64,000 bases of DNA from Pseudomonas sp. ISL-84 (GCA_018613035.1 JAGGRA010000031.1:73284-137283), one strand, 5' to 3'. Numbered from the stretch's first letter, positions 35,667-46,449 are shown. Translations and numbers: made by a program. The notes: generated by a model from the letters alone, not told the origin.

Positions 35667-37088
35667 TTTCTTGGTGCTATATAAATAATCTAAAACACTT
35701 TGGACTGCGGCTTCTCCCTGGTCAATACAATCAGGCACTCCTAATCCGTCATAGGAGCTGCCTGCCAGAAAAACACCCGGCAACTTTTCTTTAGCCTGTT
35801 TTTTGGCACTTTCAATACGCTCTTTATGTCCCACAGTATATTGGGGCATCGAATCTTTCCACCTTGTTACGTATGCAAAATCAGGGTCCATTGTGATATT
35901 CATAGTTTTGTTTAAATCATCGAGCACAATTTTAACAATTTGATCGTCTGATAAATCCACAACGGCCTCGTCACCCGCTCTTCCTACGTAACAGCGCAGC
36001 AGCACCTTTCCTTTTGGCGTGGAATGGGGCCATTTTTTGTGTGTCCATGTACATGCTGTAATCGTGTAATCGCTATTCCTCGAGACGACAAATCCAGTAC
36101 CGTCAATATCCTTTGCAATGGCTTCTTCTGGAAAAGCAAGAGCTACAGTTGCTACAGAAGTGGACGGCATTTCTATAAACTGATCAAATAGTCCCCAGTG
36201 AGAAAATATTGAGTGTAATGTCTGGTGAGGAGCTGCCATAACAATACTATCTGCCTGCAGCTCCTCTCCCCCATTGACAGCAATTGTATAGCCGCTGCCG
36301 TTTTTACCGATAGATTCCACACGGTATCCCTTAAGTACAGAGCCAGGCTCCAGCCTGTTTTCAATTGCATCTACAAGCGATTGCAGTCCAGATTTAAGCG
36401 TGAGGAACATCCCCTCTTTTCTCTTGGGGCTCCCTGCTTTTTTCTGTTGTGAGCCTGTAGCCTTTTTCATTCCCAAAATCAGGCTTCTATATTTCTGCTC
36501 CACTTGGTAAAACTGCGGAAACGTTGACATTAAGCTTAATTGGTCTATGTCTCCTGCATAAATGCCGGATAGAAGCGGCTCAATCAAGTTTTCAACCACT
36601 TCGTCCCCAAGCCTTCTACGGAAAAATTGGCCAAGCGACTGATCCTGTGCAGGATTGGAACGTGGAAGTACAAAGTCAGCTGCTGCTCTTGCCTTTGCAG
36701 CAGGCGAGAATAGTCCGGTTGTGATAAAAGGAGCGATTTGAGTTGGGATACCCATTATGGACCCGCCCGGCATTGGATAAAGCCGCTCCCTCACAAGCAC
36801 ATAGGATTTTCCTGATGCATTCCTGATAAGCTCTTTCTCCATGCCAGCTTCTTTTGCAAGCCGGGATGCACTTTGCTTGCGGGCCAGAAATGAATCAGGA
36901 CCTCTTTCTATGACATAGCCGTCTCTTTTTATCGTTTGAATTTTGCCGCCAAGACGATGGGAAGCTTCCACAAGCTTTACATCCAAAAGCATCCCTTTCT
37001 CTTTGGCTTCTTTCTGCAAATAATACGCTGCAGTTAACCCGGTAATTCCCCCGCCGATAATAACAACCTTCTGTCTCTCTCCCTGCAC
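35649..37088 (-). CDS. hemY: Coproporphyrinogen III oxidase (HemY/CgoX)
   Basis: FAD enzyme of 479 residues that oxidises coproporphyrinogen III to coproporphyrin III in the Gram-positive heme pathway. The dinucleotide motif VVIIGGGITGLTAAYYL is at about residues 8-24, GGKIQT near 47, ERGPDSFL near 61 and the FAD-binding end FLAGSSYDGLGVPDCIDQGE near 445. It begins at GTG with a modest AAGGCG site. Last gene of hemEHY. Confidence 0.95.
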   Translation of the reverse strand: MQGERQKVVIIGGGITGLTAAYYLQKEAKEKGMLLDVKLVEASHRLGGKIQTIKRDGYVIERGPDSFLARKQSASRLAKEAGMEKELIRNASGKSYVLVRERLYPMPGGSIMGIPTQIAPFITTGLFSPAAKARAAADFVLPRSNPAQDQSLGQFFRRRLGDEVVENLIEPLLSGIYAGDIDQLSLMSTFPQFYQVEQKYRSLILGMKKATGSQQKKAGSPKRKEGMFLTLKSGLQSLVDAIENRLEPGSVLKGYRVESIGKNGSGYTIAVNGGEELQADSIVMAAPHQTLHSIFSHWGLFDQFIEMPSTSVATVALAFPEEAIAKDIDGTGFVVSRNSDYTITACTWTHKKWPHSTPKGKVLLRCYVGRAGDEAVVDLSDDQIVKIVLDDLNKTMNITMDPDFAYVTRWKDSMPQYTVGHKERIESAKKQAKEKLPGVFLAGSSYDGLGVPDCIDQGEAAVQSVLDYLYSTKKEAVHS

Positions 37089-37114
37089 GGTAAATCGCCT
37101 TCTTTACTTAATTT

Positions 37115-38053
37115 TCACTTGCTCCCATTCAGCAATTTAAAAATGGCATCTGACATTGCATCAATAAATTCAGGCTTGGAATTAGGCATTTCAGGACGAT
37201 AATAGCTTGCACCAAGTTCATCTGTTACGACTCTGCATTCATAATCGTTGTCGTAAAGGACTTCCAAATGGTCTGAAACAAAGCCAACAGGAGTATAAAC
37301 AAATGCCTTATATCCCTTCTTCTCATATAACTCTCTCGTCAAATCCTGAACATCAGGGCCAAGCCATGGTTCAGGCGTGTTTCCTGCACTTTGCCAGCCA
37401 ACAGCATAGTCGCTGACTCCAGCCTGCTCAGCAATCATATCAGCTGTTTCCTGCAGCTGATGCGGATACGGATCCCCTGATTGAAGAATCTTTTCCGGCA
37501 AGCTATGGGCAGAAACGATTAACACTGCCGAATTTTTTTCCTCGGAAGGCATCTTATCAAACGTCTCTTTCACCCGATCAGCCCAGTATTTAATGAACTT
37601 AGGCTCTTTATACCAGCTTTCAACAGACTTTATATCAGGGCCGCCGAGCTTTTCTGCTTCCTCTTTTGCTCTTCCGTTATAGGACTTCACGCTAAAGGTA
37701 GAAAAGTGGGGGGCAAGGACAATGCTGACGGCCTCTTCGATCCCATCCTCGTGCATTTTTTTAACTGCATCTTCCACGAAAGGCTCAATATGCTTCAAGC
37801 CAAGGTACATTTTAAATTCATATTTATCCTGAATTTCATTTAAATGCTGTTCAAGCTTTTCAGCCTGTTCTTTCGTAATTTCTGCAAGCGGGGATATTCC
37901 GCCGATTGCTTCGTATCTGCTTCGCAGATCTTCTAGCATTTCTTCAGACGGTTTTCTTCCTCTGCGAATGTGTGTATAGTAACGCTCCAGGTCTTCTTCC
38001 TTATAAGGAGTTCCATAAGCCATTACAAGTAAACCCAATGTCTTCTTACCCAT
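37115..38053 (-). CDS. hemH: Ferrochelatase, coproporphyrin type (HemH/CpfC)
   Basis: Soluble enzyme of 312 residues inserting iron into coproporphyrin III. The active-site His in [10 protein letters not shown] (about residue 183) and Glu in [14 protein letters not shown] (about residue 264) are intact, and the start [12 protein letters not shown] is typical. I use the ATG at 38053, six bases after GAGGTG; the longer GTG start overlaps that site. Middle gene of the hem operon; a hairpin lies in the gap after hemE. Confidence 0.96.
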   Translation of the reverse strand: MGKKTLGLLVMAYGTPYKEEDLERYYTHIRRGRKPSEEMLEDLRSRYEAIGGISPLAEITKEQAEKLEQHLNEIQDKYEFKMYLGLKHIEPFVEDAVKKMHEDGIEEAVSIVLAPHFSTFSVKSYNGRAKEEAEKLGGPDIKSVESWYKEPKFIKYWADRVKETFDKMPSEEKNSAVLIVSAHSLPEKILQSGDPYPHQLQETADMIAEQAGVSDYAVGWQSAGNTPEPWLGPDVQDLTRELYEKKGYKAFVYTPVGFVSDHLEVLYDNDYECRVVTDELGASYYRPEMPNSKPEFIDAMSDAIFKLLNGSK

Positions 38054-38107
38054 GTTATCCACCTCTATTTTTTTCTGTCTCTAGTCCCTTATTGTGCCAA
38101 AAAACAG

Positions 38108-38149
38108 CCGGATTACCAAAACTAATGCTCATGAAAAATGCTAATCCGG
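38108..38149 (-). other. Hairpin in the hemE-hemH gap
   Basis: CCGGATTA (38108-38115) and TAATCCGG (38142-38149) are perfect 8-bp arms with a 26-nt loop that itself contains ATGC/GCAT segments. No T run follows, so it is probably an mRNA processing or stability element rather than a terminator. Confidence 0.55.
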
Positions 38150-38196
38150 TATGCAGCTGCCGGTCCTGCAGCATGCCAGTTTCTAGTGAAAAAGGG

Positions 38197-39243
38197 CTAC
38201 TTGCTCAGTGTTGATGAAGAGTACTCATGGATAAATGCTGTTAGCTTTCTCAGTGTATCAGGGTTTACTTCAGGGAAAACCCCGTGCCCCAGATTAAAGA
38301 TATAGCCTGGCTGTGCCATCCCCTGGTCCAAAATGGCTTTGGCTTTTTCCTCGATAACTTCCCAAGGAGCAAGCAATATAGCTGGATCCAAGTTTCCTTG
38401 TACAGTTTTGGTTATTCCCTTCGCTCTTGCCTCTTGTATAGGCAGGCGCCAGTCGAGCCCCACTACATCTAGCGGCAGATCATGCCACTCCATTGCCAGG
38501 TGGCTTGCGCCAACACCGAACATGATTAGCGGTACATTTTCTTCCTTTAATGCAGAGAAAATACGATTCATAACCGGCTTGATAAAATAACGATAATCTT
38601 CAACATTCAATGCACCTACCCACGAATCGAAAATCTGGATAGCTTTTGCCCCTGCATTGACTTGGGATTTTACATACGTAATCGTCATTTCTCCAAGCTT
38701 TTCCATTAAAGCAAACCATGCTTTGGGTTCGGCATACATAAAAGCTTTTGTTTTGTTATAGTTTTTTGAAGGACCGCCTTCAATCATATAGCTGGCAAGA
38801 GTAAATGGAGCCCCTGCAAATCCGATTAAAGGTACAGTTAACTGTTCTTGTGTAAGCAGCTTAATGGTATCCAGTACATATGGCACGTCTTCTTCAGGAT
38901 GAATTTCTCCTAACTTTTCCACGTCAGCCAGAGAACGGACCGGGTTAGAGATCACAGGGCCAATGCCTGACTTTATTTCCACGTCCACACCAATAGCAGG
39001 AAGCGGTGACATAATATCTTTATAAAGAATAGCAGCGTCATTGTTATATTGTTCAACCGGCAATCTAGTCACATAAGCACAAAGCTCAGGCTGATGTGTA
39101 ATTTCAAAAAGGGAATACTTTTCTTTAATTGCTCTGTATTCAGGCTGTGAACGGCCTGCCTGGCGCATATACCATACAGGGACATGTTCAGTCTTCTCTC
39201 CTTTGGCGGCCCTCAGGAATGTATCGTTAAATGATTTAGTCAT
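38197..39243 (-). CDS. hemE: Uroporphyrinogen decarboxylase
   Basis: Decarboxylates uroporphyrinogen III to coproporphyrinogen III; 348 residues. Signatures [16 protein letters not shown] (about 22-37), the acid in [12 protein letters not shown] (about 74-85), [17 protein letters not shown] near 140 and [13 protein letters not shown] near 322 are present. First gene of hemEHY. B. subtilis has pbpF upstream, which is absent here. Confidence 0.97.
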   Translation of the reverse strand: MTKSFNDTFLRAAKGEKTEHVPVWYMRQAGRSQPEYRAIKEKYSLFEITHQPELCAYVTRLPVEQYNNDAAILYKDIMSPLPAIGVDVEIKSGIGPVISNPVRSLADVEKLGEIHPEEDVPYVLDTIKLLTQEQLTVPLIGFAGAPFTLASYMIEGGPSKNYNKTKAFMYAEPKAWFALMEKLGEMTITYVKSQVNAGAKAIQIFDSWVGALNVEDYRYFIKPVMNRIFSALKEENVPLIMFGVGASHLAMEWHDLPLDVVGLDWRLPIQEARAKGITKTVQGNLDPAILLAPWEVIEEKAKAILDQGMAQPGYIFNLGHGVFPEVNPDTLRKLTAFIHEYSSSTLSK

Positions 39244-39312
39244 TAAATTTTATCCACCTTTCAAGACTTGTCTGCATATTATTGTAATATATATGTACAT
39301 AAAGTGAAACTT

Positions 39313-39437
39313 CAATCGGAGGGAGGCTTTCCCTTCTGATTGTTAGTTGATCCAATCGGCCTTTACGGGCAGTTTGAATCCCACCTATCCTCCTGCGATT
39401 CCTCTGATTCTTAAAGTAGGAGTTCAATTGCCCGTTA
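39313..39437 (-). other. Possible structured leader upstream of hemE
   Basis: Two inverted repeats lie 70-195 bp before hemE: CAATCGGAGGGA with TCCCTTCTGATTG (39313-39342), and ACGGGCAGTTTGAA with TTCAATTGCCCGT (39365-39435), the latter enclosing CTCCT/AGGAG arms. No riboswitch class is recognised. It may equally be the remnant of a mobile element. The rest of 39244-39657 shows only AT-rich sequence. Confidence 0.35.
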
Positions 39438-39636
39438 GACTGAGACTATTAAAAAGAACGCTAGTGTCTATCCTTAATGAATATATCCTTTTTTCACTGT
39501 TCTTGTATAGATTTGAAGGCCAAATGTCAAAAAATTGACGTTTTTACTATTGATATAAGGGAAATAATTAGAAGATTGGAAGTTTAAAACCATTTAATTT
39601 TTTTATATTGCATGCCCATCTGCATATAATGGGTAA

Positions 39637-40170
<534 letters not shown>

Positions 40171-40177
40171 GTGCATA

Positions 40178-40213
40178 AAAAAAGGATGAGCTATACCCGC
40201 TCATCCTTTTTTA
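40178..40213. terminator. Bidirectional terminator of hmoB and liaR
   Basis: AAAAAAGGATGAGC and GCTCATCCTTTTTT arms with a 7-nt loop; the last codons of liaR lie inside the stem. Confidence 0.92.
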
Positions 40214-40847
40214 CGCTGCTTTTTATGATTCCATTTCGGTTGGCATATACGGCTGCCTGAGTCCGATCAGACACGCCCAGTTTGCTCAAGATGTTGCTGA
40301 CATGCGTTTTAACCGTTTTAATGCCAATAAATAGTTCATCACTGATTTCCTGGTTAGTCATCCCTTCTCCAATGCACATTAGAACGTCAAACTCCCGTTC
40401 AGTCAAATCATCATGCGGTTTTTTTTCCTGCGCACGGAAACGGCTAACCATCTTATTTGCTACTTTTGATTCTATAACAGGCTCCCCTTGTGCAGCTTTC
40501 TTAATCGCAGCTACCACGTCTAAGGCATTTGCTGTTTTAAGCATGTAGCTGAATGCACCCGCTTCGATGGCAGGAAAAACCTGCTCATCATCGTAGTAGC
40601 TTGTAATGATGATGATCTTGCAGCCTGGGTAACTTTTTAGAATCTCCCTGGTTGCTTCAATTCCGTTTCCGTTTTCCATTAGCAGATCCATAAGGACTAT
40701 TTCCGGCCTTTCTTTTAGAACCAGCTGTACAGCTTCTTTTCCGCTGCAAGCTTCCCCAATAACCTTTATTCCTGCCTCAGTAGCCAAATAGGAAATAATC
40801 CCTTTTCTTACCATCTCATGATCATCAACAACAGCCACACGAATCAC
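40191..40847 (-). CDS. liaR: Response regulator LiaR
   Basis: NarL-family response regulator of 218 residues. The receiver domain has acidic D8-D9, phospho-acceptor D54 in EIVLMDLLM and the Lys in YMLKTANA; the LuxR-type HTH is at about 147-205 (LTEREFDVLMCIGEGMTNQEI). With LiaS it responds to cell-wall damage by lipid-II antibiotics. One base after liaS, third gene of liaF-liaS-liaR. Confidence 0.95.
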   Translation of the reverse strand: MIRVAVVDDHEMVRKGIISYLATEAGIKVIGEACSGKEAVQLVLKERPEIVLMDLLMENGNGIEATREILKSYPGCKIIIITSYYDDEQVFPAIEAGAFSYMLKTANALDVVAAIKKAAQGEPVIESKVANKMVSRFRAQEKKPHDDLTEREFDVLMCIGEGMTNQEISDELFIGIKTVKTHVSNILSKLGVSDRTQAAVYANRNGIIKSSVKKDERV

Positions 40848-40848
40848 C

Positions 40849-41886
40849 TTAACCCCTCCCCTTTGCTGGAATTCTAATATCTATATAGGTACCTTCATTC
40901 TCCTTGGAACGAATTTTAAATATACCTCCAACTTCCTCACAGCGTTCTCTCATTGTTTTCAGGCCATAGGAAGCAATCCTCTCTTTATGAGGATTAAAAC
41001 CCTTTCCGTTATCTGCAATAAAAAGATAAACATAATCTTCTTCCTCTGTTAAGGAAACTTTAATTTTTCCTGCATCAGCATGGCGGAGAACATTTGATAG
41101 CGCCTCCTGAACAATTCGAAACAAATGCTCTTCAGCTGCTTTCGAAAGATTTTCAATTTCATCAATGCTTGCCTGAAAATCAATATTTGTCTTAGCCTTT
41201 AATTCCTGAATTAACTTAATAATTCCATCACAAAGCCTGTCATCACTCAGCTGGATAGGCCTTAAGTGAAGGAGGAGCGCTCTCATTTCTCCCTGGGCTT
41301 TGGCAGCGATCTCCGATATTTCATTTAACTGCTCCCTCGCTTTGTCAATGTCGAGGTCAAAAACCCTAAGTGCAGCTGAAGACATCATACTTAGAGCAAA
41401 AAGCTGCTGGCTTACCACATCATGAAGGTCCCTCGCCAAACGCTGTCTCTCCTCCATTACAGCAGCAGAGTGGGCTGTTTGTGCCAGTGCGGACTTTTCA
41501 TCAGCCAGCCTTTGCATGGAAAATACCTGCTCTTGAATATTTTCCGCCAGCTGATTAAGTTCCTCTGATATTAAGCCTATTTCATCTTTTTCATATGATT
41601 CCATTCTGTCTGTATATTTTCCGCTCCTTAATGTGGAAACAAATATTAAAATATCCCCTAGCCGCCCTTTGATTAAGTAGCTGCCCTTCAGCCCGAAATA
41701 TGCACCGGTAAGCAATAAAATGGATAATGAGTACAAAAATAGCCAGAATGTGCTTTGTATAGTCAGAGGGGCATCGGGATTATAAAATAAATAAACCTGT
41801 AGACCGACAAAAAAAATCAGTGAACTAATAATCGCCATCATGATAAAGCTTTGTACAAACCAATATCTGATTCCAGTTTTTTTCAT
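40849..41886 (-). CDS. liaS: Sensor histidine kinase LiaS
   Basis: Membrane kinase of 345 residues: two helices (about 13-33 and 45-65) around a very short outside loop, typical of intramembrane-sensing kinases, then HAMP, a HisKA_3 dimerisation domain with H155 in LARDLHDVVSQQ, and an ATPase domain (EALSNVLRHA, ADNGKGFNP, YGLKTMRERCEEVGG). LiaF is expected to inhibit it. Ten bases after liaF. Confidence 0.95.
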   Translation of the reverse strand: MKKTGIRYWFVQSFIMMAIISSLIFFVGLQVYLFYNPDAPLTIQSTFWLFLYSLSILLLTGAYFGLKGSYLIKGRLGDILIFVSTLRSGKYTDRMESYEKDEIGLISEELNQLAENIQEQVFSMQRLADEKSALAQTAHSAAVMEERQRLARDLHDVVSQQLFALSMMSSAALRVFDLDIDKAREQLNEISEIAAKAQGEMRALLLHLRPIQLSDDRLCDGIIKLIQELKAKTNIDFQASIDEIENLSKAAEEHLFRIVQEALSNVLRHADAGKIKVSLTEEEDYVYLFIADNGKGFNPHKERIASYGLKTMRERCEEVGGIFKIRSKENEGTYIDIRIPAKGRG

Positions 41887-41896
41887 GATATTACCT

Positions 41897-42721
41897 CTAA
41901 ACTTTATCGATCCGTATGGATCCTATTTTTACTTGGACAGCTATTTTTAGCTTCCTTGATGCTTCATCATAACCTGGCGACTTATAATGAAGGCTCCTGT
42001 TTATGTCACCGGTTTTTTGGTCGAAAATCCGGATATCTCCAATATTGATTGTGGATTGAATCATTACTGGAATATTTTCAGGGATAATCATTTTTACATC
42101 CCCAATCCATCCCCGTACAATGACTGGTGTCTCTTTTTCAGGGATGAACGCCTTGCTGAAATCAATGAAATAATCACCGATCATGGTATATAGATCCATA
42201 GGCTCCAGAGCCCAGTTTGGCTGTTTAAAGTCAACATCACCAATAGAAAATCCTCTAATATTTTTTAGCGGCTGAGGGCTTTCGGGTTTTGAGATATGAA
42301 TGATTTTCCTTTCAGCATGATCTCCGCTTTTTTCATGAATGTCTGCAGGAAAGTCCTGTTCGAAATGAACCTTAAAGCGATCCTTTTTCAATAAAATGGT
42401 TATTCCTATAAAAACAAGAAGCAGCGGCCAAAGCTTCCATAAGTCCATAAATCCAAACTCAATCACTTCCAGACGATCCAGGATCAACAGAAAAGAAAAG
42501 ACAGTCAGAAAAAATCCTGGAAACATTCCGCTGCGATTTTTCTTGAAGATAGCAGACAGCAGGGAATGGGCACCGAAAATAAATATAAGGAAAGGATAAA
42601 TTACGACAAATACCTCTTTTATTTCCAAGGAAATGACACCTATATTCATGAGGAGAAGCAAAACTCCGATTGCCGATAAGCTTACCGCGAAGAGTATTTG
42701 ATTGACTGACCTGTATCTCAC
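41897..42721 (-). CDS. liaF: LiaF-type membrane inhibitor of LiaS
   Basis: Protein of 274 residues with four N-terminal helices (residues about 8-110) and a soluble beta-rich C-terminal domain (GWIGDVKMIIPENIPV, STINIGDIRIFD, VKIGSIRIDKV) characteristic of YvqF/LiaF. It keeps LiaS inactive without cell-envelope stress. First gene of the operon, divergent from yhfA. The liaIH effector genes are not in this window. Confidence 0.93.
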   Translation of the reverse strand: MRYRSVNQILFAVSLSAIGVLLLLMNIGVISLEIKEVFVVIYPFLIFIFGAHSLLSAIFKKNRSGMFPGFFLTVFSFLLILDRLEVIEFGFMDLWKLWPLLLVFIGITILLKKDRFKVHFEQDFPADIHEKSGDHAERKIIHISKPESPQPLKNIRGFSIGDVDFKQPNWALEPMDLYTMIGDYFIDFSKAFIPEKETPVIVRGWIGDVKMIIPENIPVMIQSTINIGDIRIFDQKTGDINRSLHYKSPGYDEASRKLKIAVQVKIGSIRIDKV

Positions 42722-42970
42722 TGACGTTCCCTTCCTTCTATTCTCCTATTCTATATTTCGCTGAAGCATATAATATTTCCTCTCAAACTGTTACTACTTT
42801 ATTCTATCAATCATACATTTCATTGAAACATTCCCCGGGGTGTTCCTGCCTCCGCCTCCAGACTGATTCAATACATATCACAACTTTCCCTTTCCATCAT
42901 ATTCTGTATTACATTCCGATTCGCCCAGAGCGGCGCTTCTCTCAAGGAATTATGAAAGGAGGAAAAAAGG

Positions 42971-44377
42971 GTGGGAGTAGAATTAACAGCTATTCATTGG
43001 ATATACATTCTTTTTATTCTGTTTATCATTGGCTTCATGGTCATGAGAAGAGACACAACACTTGTTTGTATTGCAGGGATTTTTTTAATTGCCATCACTG
43101 CAACAGGCTCTTTAAGCAGTTCGGTCAGCAGTATTTTTACAAGTTTCATATTTGCCATTACAGAACTTCTTTCTACTATACTGGTCATTTCAATTATAGT
43201 GGCAATGAGCCGGACGCTGACCACAACCGGCATCAATGATGTAATGATTTCACCTTTTGCCAGGTTTATCAGGACACCTTCACTGGCCTATTGGACAATA
43301 GGAATCCTTATGATGGTTATTTCATGGTTTTTTTGGCCATCACCTGCTGTGGCGCTAATGGGAGCAGTTCTCCTTCCTGTAGCGATTCGAGTAGGACTGC
43401 CTGCACTTGGAGTCGCAATGGCTATGAACCTATTTGGACACGGGATTGCTTTATCGGGTGATTTCATTATCCAGGCAGCTCCGAAGCTAACCGCAGATGC
43501 AGCCGGACTGCCTGTCGGGGACGTTATTTCAGCGAGTATTCCTCTTGTAATCGTCATGGGGGCAGTTACGACGATTACAGCTTTCTATCTAATTAAGAGA
43601 GATATGAAAAACGGAAAATTGACAGCTGCTACTGGCCTAACCAAAGACTCACCAAGCGAGCTTCGGACAGACGTCAGCCAAGAGCAATTGCTTTCTCTTA
43701 TTCAGAAACGGATTTTTGCCATATTAATTCCTATTTTATTTGCAGCAGACGTGGCAGCCATGTTTGTACTGGACCTGCAAGGTGGAGACGCAACAGCTTT
43801 AATAGGGGGAACTTCAATCTTTATCCTGCTCATCATTACACTCGCAGCCCATAGAAATAAAGGGCTAGAAAAAACAACCAGTTACTTAATCGAAGGCTTT
43901 CAGTTTGGATTCAGGGTATTTGGCCCCGTCATTCCAATTGCAGCTTTCTTCTATTTAGGGGATTCAGGATTTACTCAAATGATTGGAGACCATCTGCCAA
44001 AAGACTCTCTCGGAATCGTCAATGATCTGGGTGTCGGGCTTGCATCTGTAGTACCATTAAGCAAGGAAGTCGGTGCGATCACCTTAACAGCAGTTGGCGC
44101 CATTACTGGCCTTGATGGATCTGGTTTCTCTGGCATTTCACTTGCAGGTTCCATCGCCAATCTTTTTGCAACTGCTATTGGCACCGGCGCAGCCACGCTA
44201 ACGGCTCTTGGCCAGGTAGCCGCAATTTGGGTCGGCGGTGGTACACTTGTCCCATGGGCGCTCATCCCTGCCGCAGCCATTTGTAATGTAGACGCCTTTG
44301 AGCTTGCACGCAGAAACCTGCTTCCGGTCACTATTGGCTTAGTTGTGACTACCATTGTAGCCATGTTTCTGATATAA
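42971..44377 (+). CDS. yhfA: YhfA-type membrane transporter
   Basis: Integral membrane protein of 468 residues with about 11-13 helices, resembling GntP/ion-transporter superfamily permeases and B. subtilis YhfA in the same neighbourhood. Substrate unknown. Features include FWPSPAVALMGAVLLPVAIR, the helical hairpin NLFGHGIALSGDFIIQ, and the Gly/Ala-rich C-terminal TAIGTGAATLTALGQVAAIW. Start GTG at 42971, eight bases after AGGAGG. Divergent from liaFSR. Confidence 0.88.
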   Translation: MGVELTAIHWIYILFILFIIGFMVMRRDTTLVCIAGIFLIAITATGSLSSSVSSIFTSFIFAITELLSTILVISIIVAMSRTLTTTGINDVMISPFARFIRTPSLAYWTIGILMMVISWFFWPSPAVALMGAVLLPVAIRVGLPALGVAMAMNLFGHGIALSGDFIIQAAPKLTADAAGLPVGDVISASIPLVIVMGAVTTITAFYLIKRDMKNGKLTAATGLTKDSPSELRTDVSQEQLLSLIQKRIFAILIPILFAADVAAMFVLDLQGGDATALIGGTSIFILLIITLAAHRNKGLEKTTSYLIEGFQFGFRVFGPVIPIAAFFYLGDSGFTQMIGDHLPKDSLGIVNDLGVGLASVVPLSKEVGAITLTAVGAITGLDGSGFSGISLAGSIANLFATAIGTGAATLTALGQVAAIWVGGGTLVPWALIPAAAICNVDAFELARRNLLPVTIGLVVTTIVAMFLI

Positions 44378-44393
44378 AAGTGCCCTAAGACCT

Positions 44394-45071
44394 TTAAGAG
44401 ACTATCATCAGTGATAGTCTCTTTTCATATGCCTTTTTAGTGAACATCGCCCTCAATGCTTCATATAAAATAATTGAGAGGAAGACCCATATGAAGCCGG
44501 CGGCAAAGCCTGCTGCAATATCAGAAGGATAGTGCACCTTCATAATGACCCGGCTTATTCCCATCAGGAATATCCAAATCCCTGCCATAATACCTGTAAT
44601 CCATTTTGCTTTAGCGGACTTTAGCTCTTTTATTATTATAAATCCGATAAAAGTATAGAGGATCATCCCAATCATAGCATGCCCGCTCGGGAAGCTAAGG
44701 CTTGCCACATTAACCAGATGCTCCTCGTCCGGGCGAGGCCTGCCAATCGCATCTTTGAGCCATTTGTTTGCCTCATTTCCAATCGCAACCGCAAAAACGA
44801 GGGCTGCCATGGCTGCATAGTCTCTATGTTTAACCCAAAGCCAAACGATAAAAAACAAAGTAACGATTCCAACACCAACCTTATTTCCCAGACTATCCAT
44901 AAATTCAAAATAAGGATATGAGCCTTCTGTAAATATGCCCGTAAAGAAAGATGAAAGATAGCGATCAAAGCTTAATATTTCCCCGCTTTGGACGGCATAT
45001 AAAAAATAAAGAAAAATAGCTGCTGATGCAGCAAGAAAAAAATATGCCCACTTAGACCTTCTCATTTCCAA
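44394..45071 (-). CDS. PAP2 family phosphatase
   Basis: Membrane phosphatase of 225 residues with six helices. The three catalytic motifs are intact: KDAIGRPRP (K-x6-RP) near residues 106-114, PSGH near 128-131 and SRVIMKVHYPSD near 173-184. Substrate may be undecaprenyl pyrophosphate or phosphatidylglycerophosphate. The best ribosome site (AAGGGAG) fits a TTG start at 45071; the ATG two codons later is possible. Confidence 0.9.
   Translation of the reverse strand: MEMRRSKWAYFFLAASAAIFLYFLYAVQSGEILSFDRYLSSFFTGIFTEGSYPYFEFMDSLGNKVGVGIVTLFFIVWLWVKHRDYAAMAALVFAVAIGNEANKWLKDAIGRPRPDEEHLVNVASLSFPSGHAMIGMILYTFIGFIIIKELKSAKAKWITGIMAGIWIFLMGISRVIMKVHYPSDIAAGFAAGFIWVFLSIILYEALRAMFTKKAYEKRLSLMIVS
44396..44425. 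terminator. Bidirectional terminator of yhfA and PAP2 gene
   Basis: AGAGACTATCA and TGATAGTCTCT arms with loop TCAG and outer A/T runs. Confidence 0.88.
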
Positions 45072-45226
45072 TCTTGCTAACTCCCTTCCATAATATACCT
45101 TAATCTATATTATCATTCTTTTTTACCTTTTATTGTGTAAAATTTACTGATTACGATAAATTCCTCTTTATCTTAATAAAGAATGTTATAATAATGTAAA
45201 AATTAAATCAGATGGGAGAGAGAATC

Positions 45227-46435
45227 ATGTCCGAGAGTTTATTTAAAAAATTAGAAAGCTATTACGATGAAATGGTATCCATCCGCCGTTTTCTTCATCA
45301 GCATCCAGAGGTATCTTTCAAGGAAGAAAAAACTGCCCATTACATTAAATCCTATTACGAAAATTTGGGTATTGAAGTCCGCGGAAATATCGGCGGAAAT
45401 GGAGTAGTAGCTAAGGTCTATGGCAGCAAACCCGGCAAAACAATCGCATTACGGGCTGACTTTGATGCGCTCCCTATACAGGATGAAAAGGATGTTCCAT
45501 ATAAATCTTTGGTACCGGGGGTCATGCACGCCTGCGGACATGACGGTCATACTGCAACATTGCTTGTTCTGGCAAAAGCGCTTCATGAAATGCGCGAAGA
45601 ATTAGAAGGTACATATGTAATGATTCACCAGCACGCAGAGGAGTATGCACCAGGCGGGGCTATTTCAATGATTAAAGATGGATGCCTGGATGGAGTTGAC
45701 GCTATCTTTGGAACCCACTTATGGGCATCAGAGCCAACAGGAAAAATACAATACCGCGTAGGTCCATTTATGGCGGCAGCAGACCGATTTGAAATTACCG
45801 TCCAAGGGAAAGGCGGCCATGGAGCACAGCCCCATAAAACGAAGGATGCGATCGTAACAGCTTCACAGCTTGTTGTTAATCTCCAGCACATCGTTAGCAG
45901 AAAGGTAAATCCAATTGATTCAGCTGTGGTGACAGTTGGCTCATTTGTCGCTGATAACGCGTTTAATGTTATTGCCAACAGAGCTAAACTAACCGGAACA
46001 GTTCGCACATTTAATGAAGAAGTGAGAACAAATATTGAGGAAGAAATTGAGCGCGTTGTAAAGGGAACATGCTATACAGCTGACAGTTCTTATGAATACA
46101 ACTATCACAGAGGCTACCCTGCTGTCGTAAATCATAAAGCTGAATCAGAATATTTAGCGGAATGTGCCGAAAAAATTAATGAAGTCACTTGTATAGAAGA
46201 GACAGATCCTGAAATGGGCGGAGAGGATTTTGCCTATTATCTGCAGCATGTAAAAGGAACTTTCTTCTTTACCGGAGCCAGACCAGAAAACACAGATGAA
46301 AATTACCCTCACCACCATCCAAAGTTTGATATCGATGAAAAAGCTATGCTAATTGCTGCAAAAACGCTGGGTGCAGCTGCTTTAAATTATCACAGCTTCC
46401 AGGGAAGCAAAGATTCAGTTGAAGTTGGACAGTAA
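45227..46435 (+). CDS. yhaA: M20 family amidohydrolase YhaA
   Basis: Zinc amidohydrolase of 402 residues, of the IAA-amino-acid hydrolase/N-acyl-amino-acid deacylase type. Metal ligands are in VMHACGHDGHTATLL (about 97-111), HQHAEEYAPGGA (about 136-147), GTHLW and the final PHHHPKFDIDE. It starts at the ATG at 45227 behind GGGAGAG. B. subtilis has yhaA at the same place next to ecsC. Natural substrate unknown. Confidence 0.92.
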   Translation: MSESLFKKLESYYDEMVSIRRFLHQHPEVSFKEEKTAHYIKSYYENLGIEVRGNIGGNGVVAKVYGSKPGKTIALRADFDALPIQDEKDVPYKSLVPGVMHACGHDGHTATLLVLAKALHEMREELEGTYVMIHQHAEEYAPGGAISMIKDGCLDGVDAIFGTHLWASEPTGKIQYRVGPFMAAADRFEITVQGKGGHGAQPHKTKDAIVTASQLVVNLQHIVSRKVNPIDSAVVTVGSFVADNAFNVIANRAKLTGTVRTFNEEVRTNIEEEIERVVKGTCYTADSSYEYNYHRGYPAVVNHKAESEYLAECAEKINEVTCIEETDPEMGGEDFAYYLQHVKGTFFFTGARPENTDENYPHHHPKFDIDEKAMLIAAKTLGAAALNYHSFQGSKDSVEVGQ

Positions 46436-46449
46436 TAGTTTAAGACTTG

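Noticed and set aside
39270-39300. PerR/Fur box before hemE
   Set aside because: ATTATTGTAAT is only a short partial palindrome and does not reach the TTATAATNATTATAA pattern.
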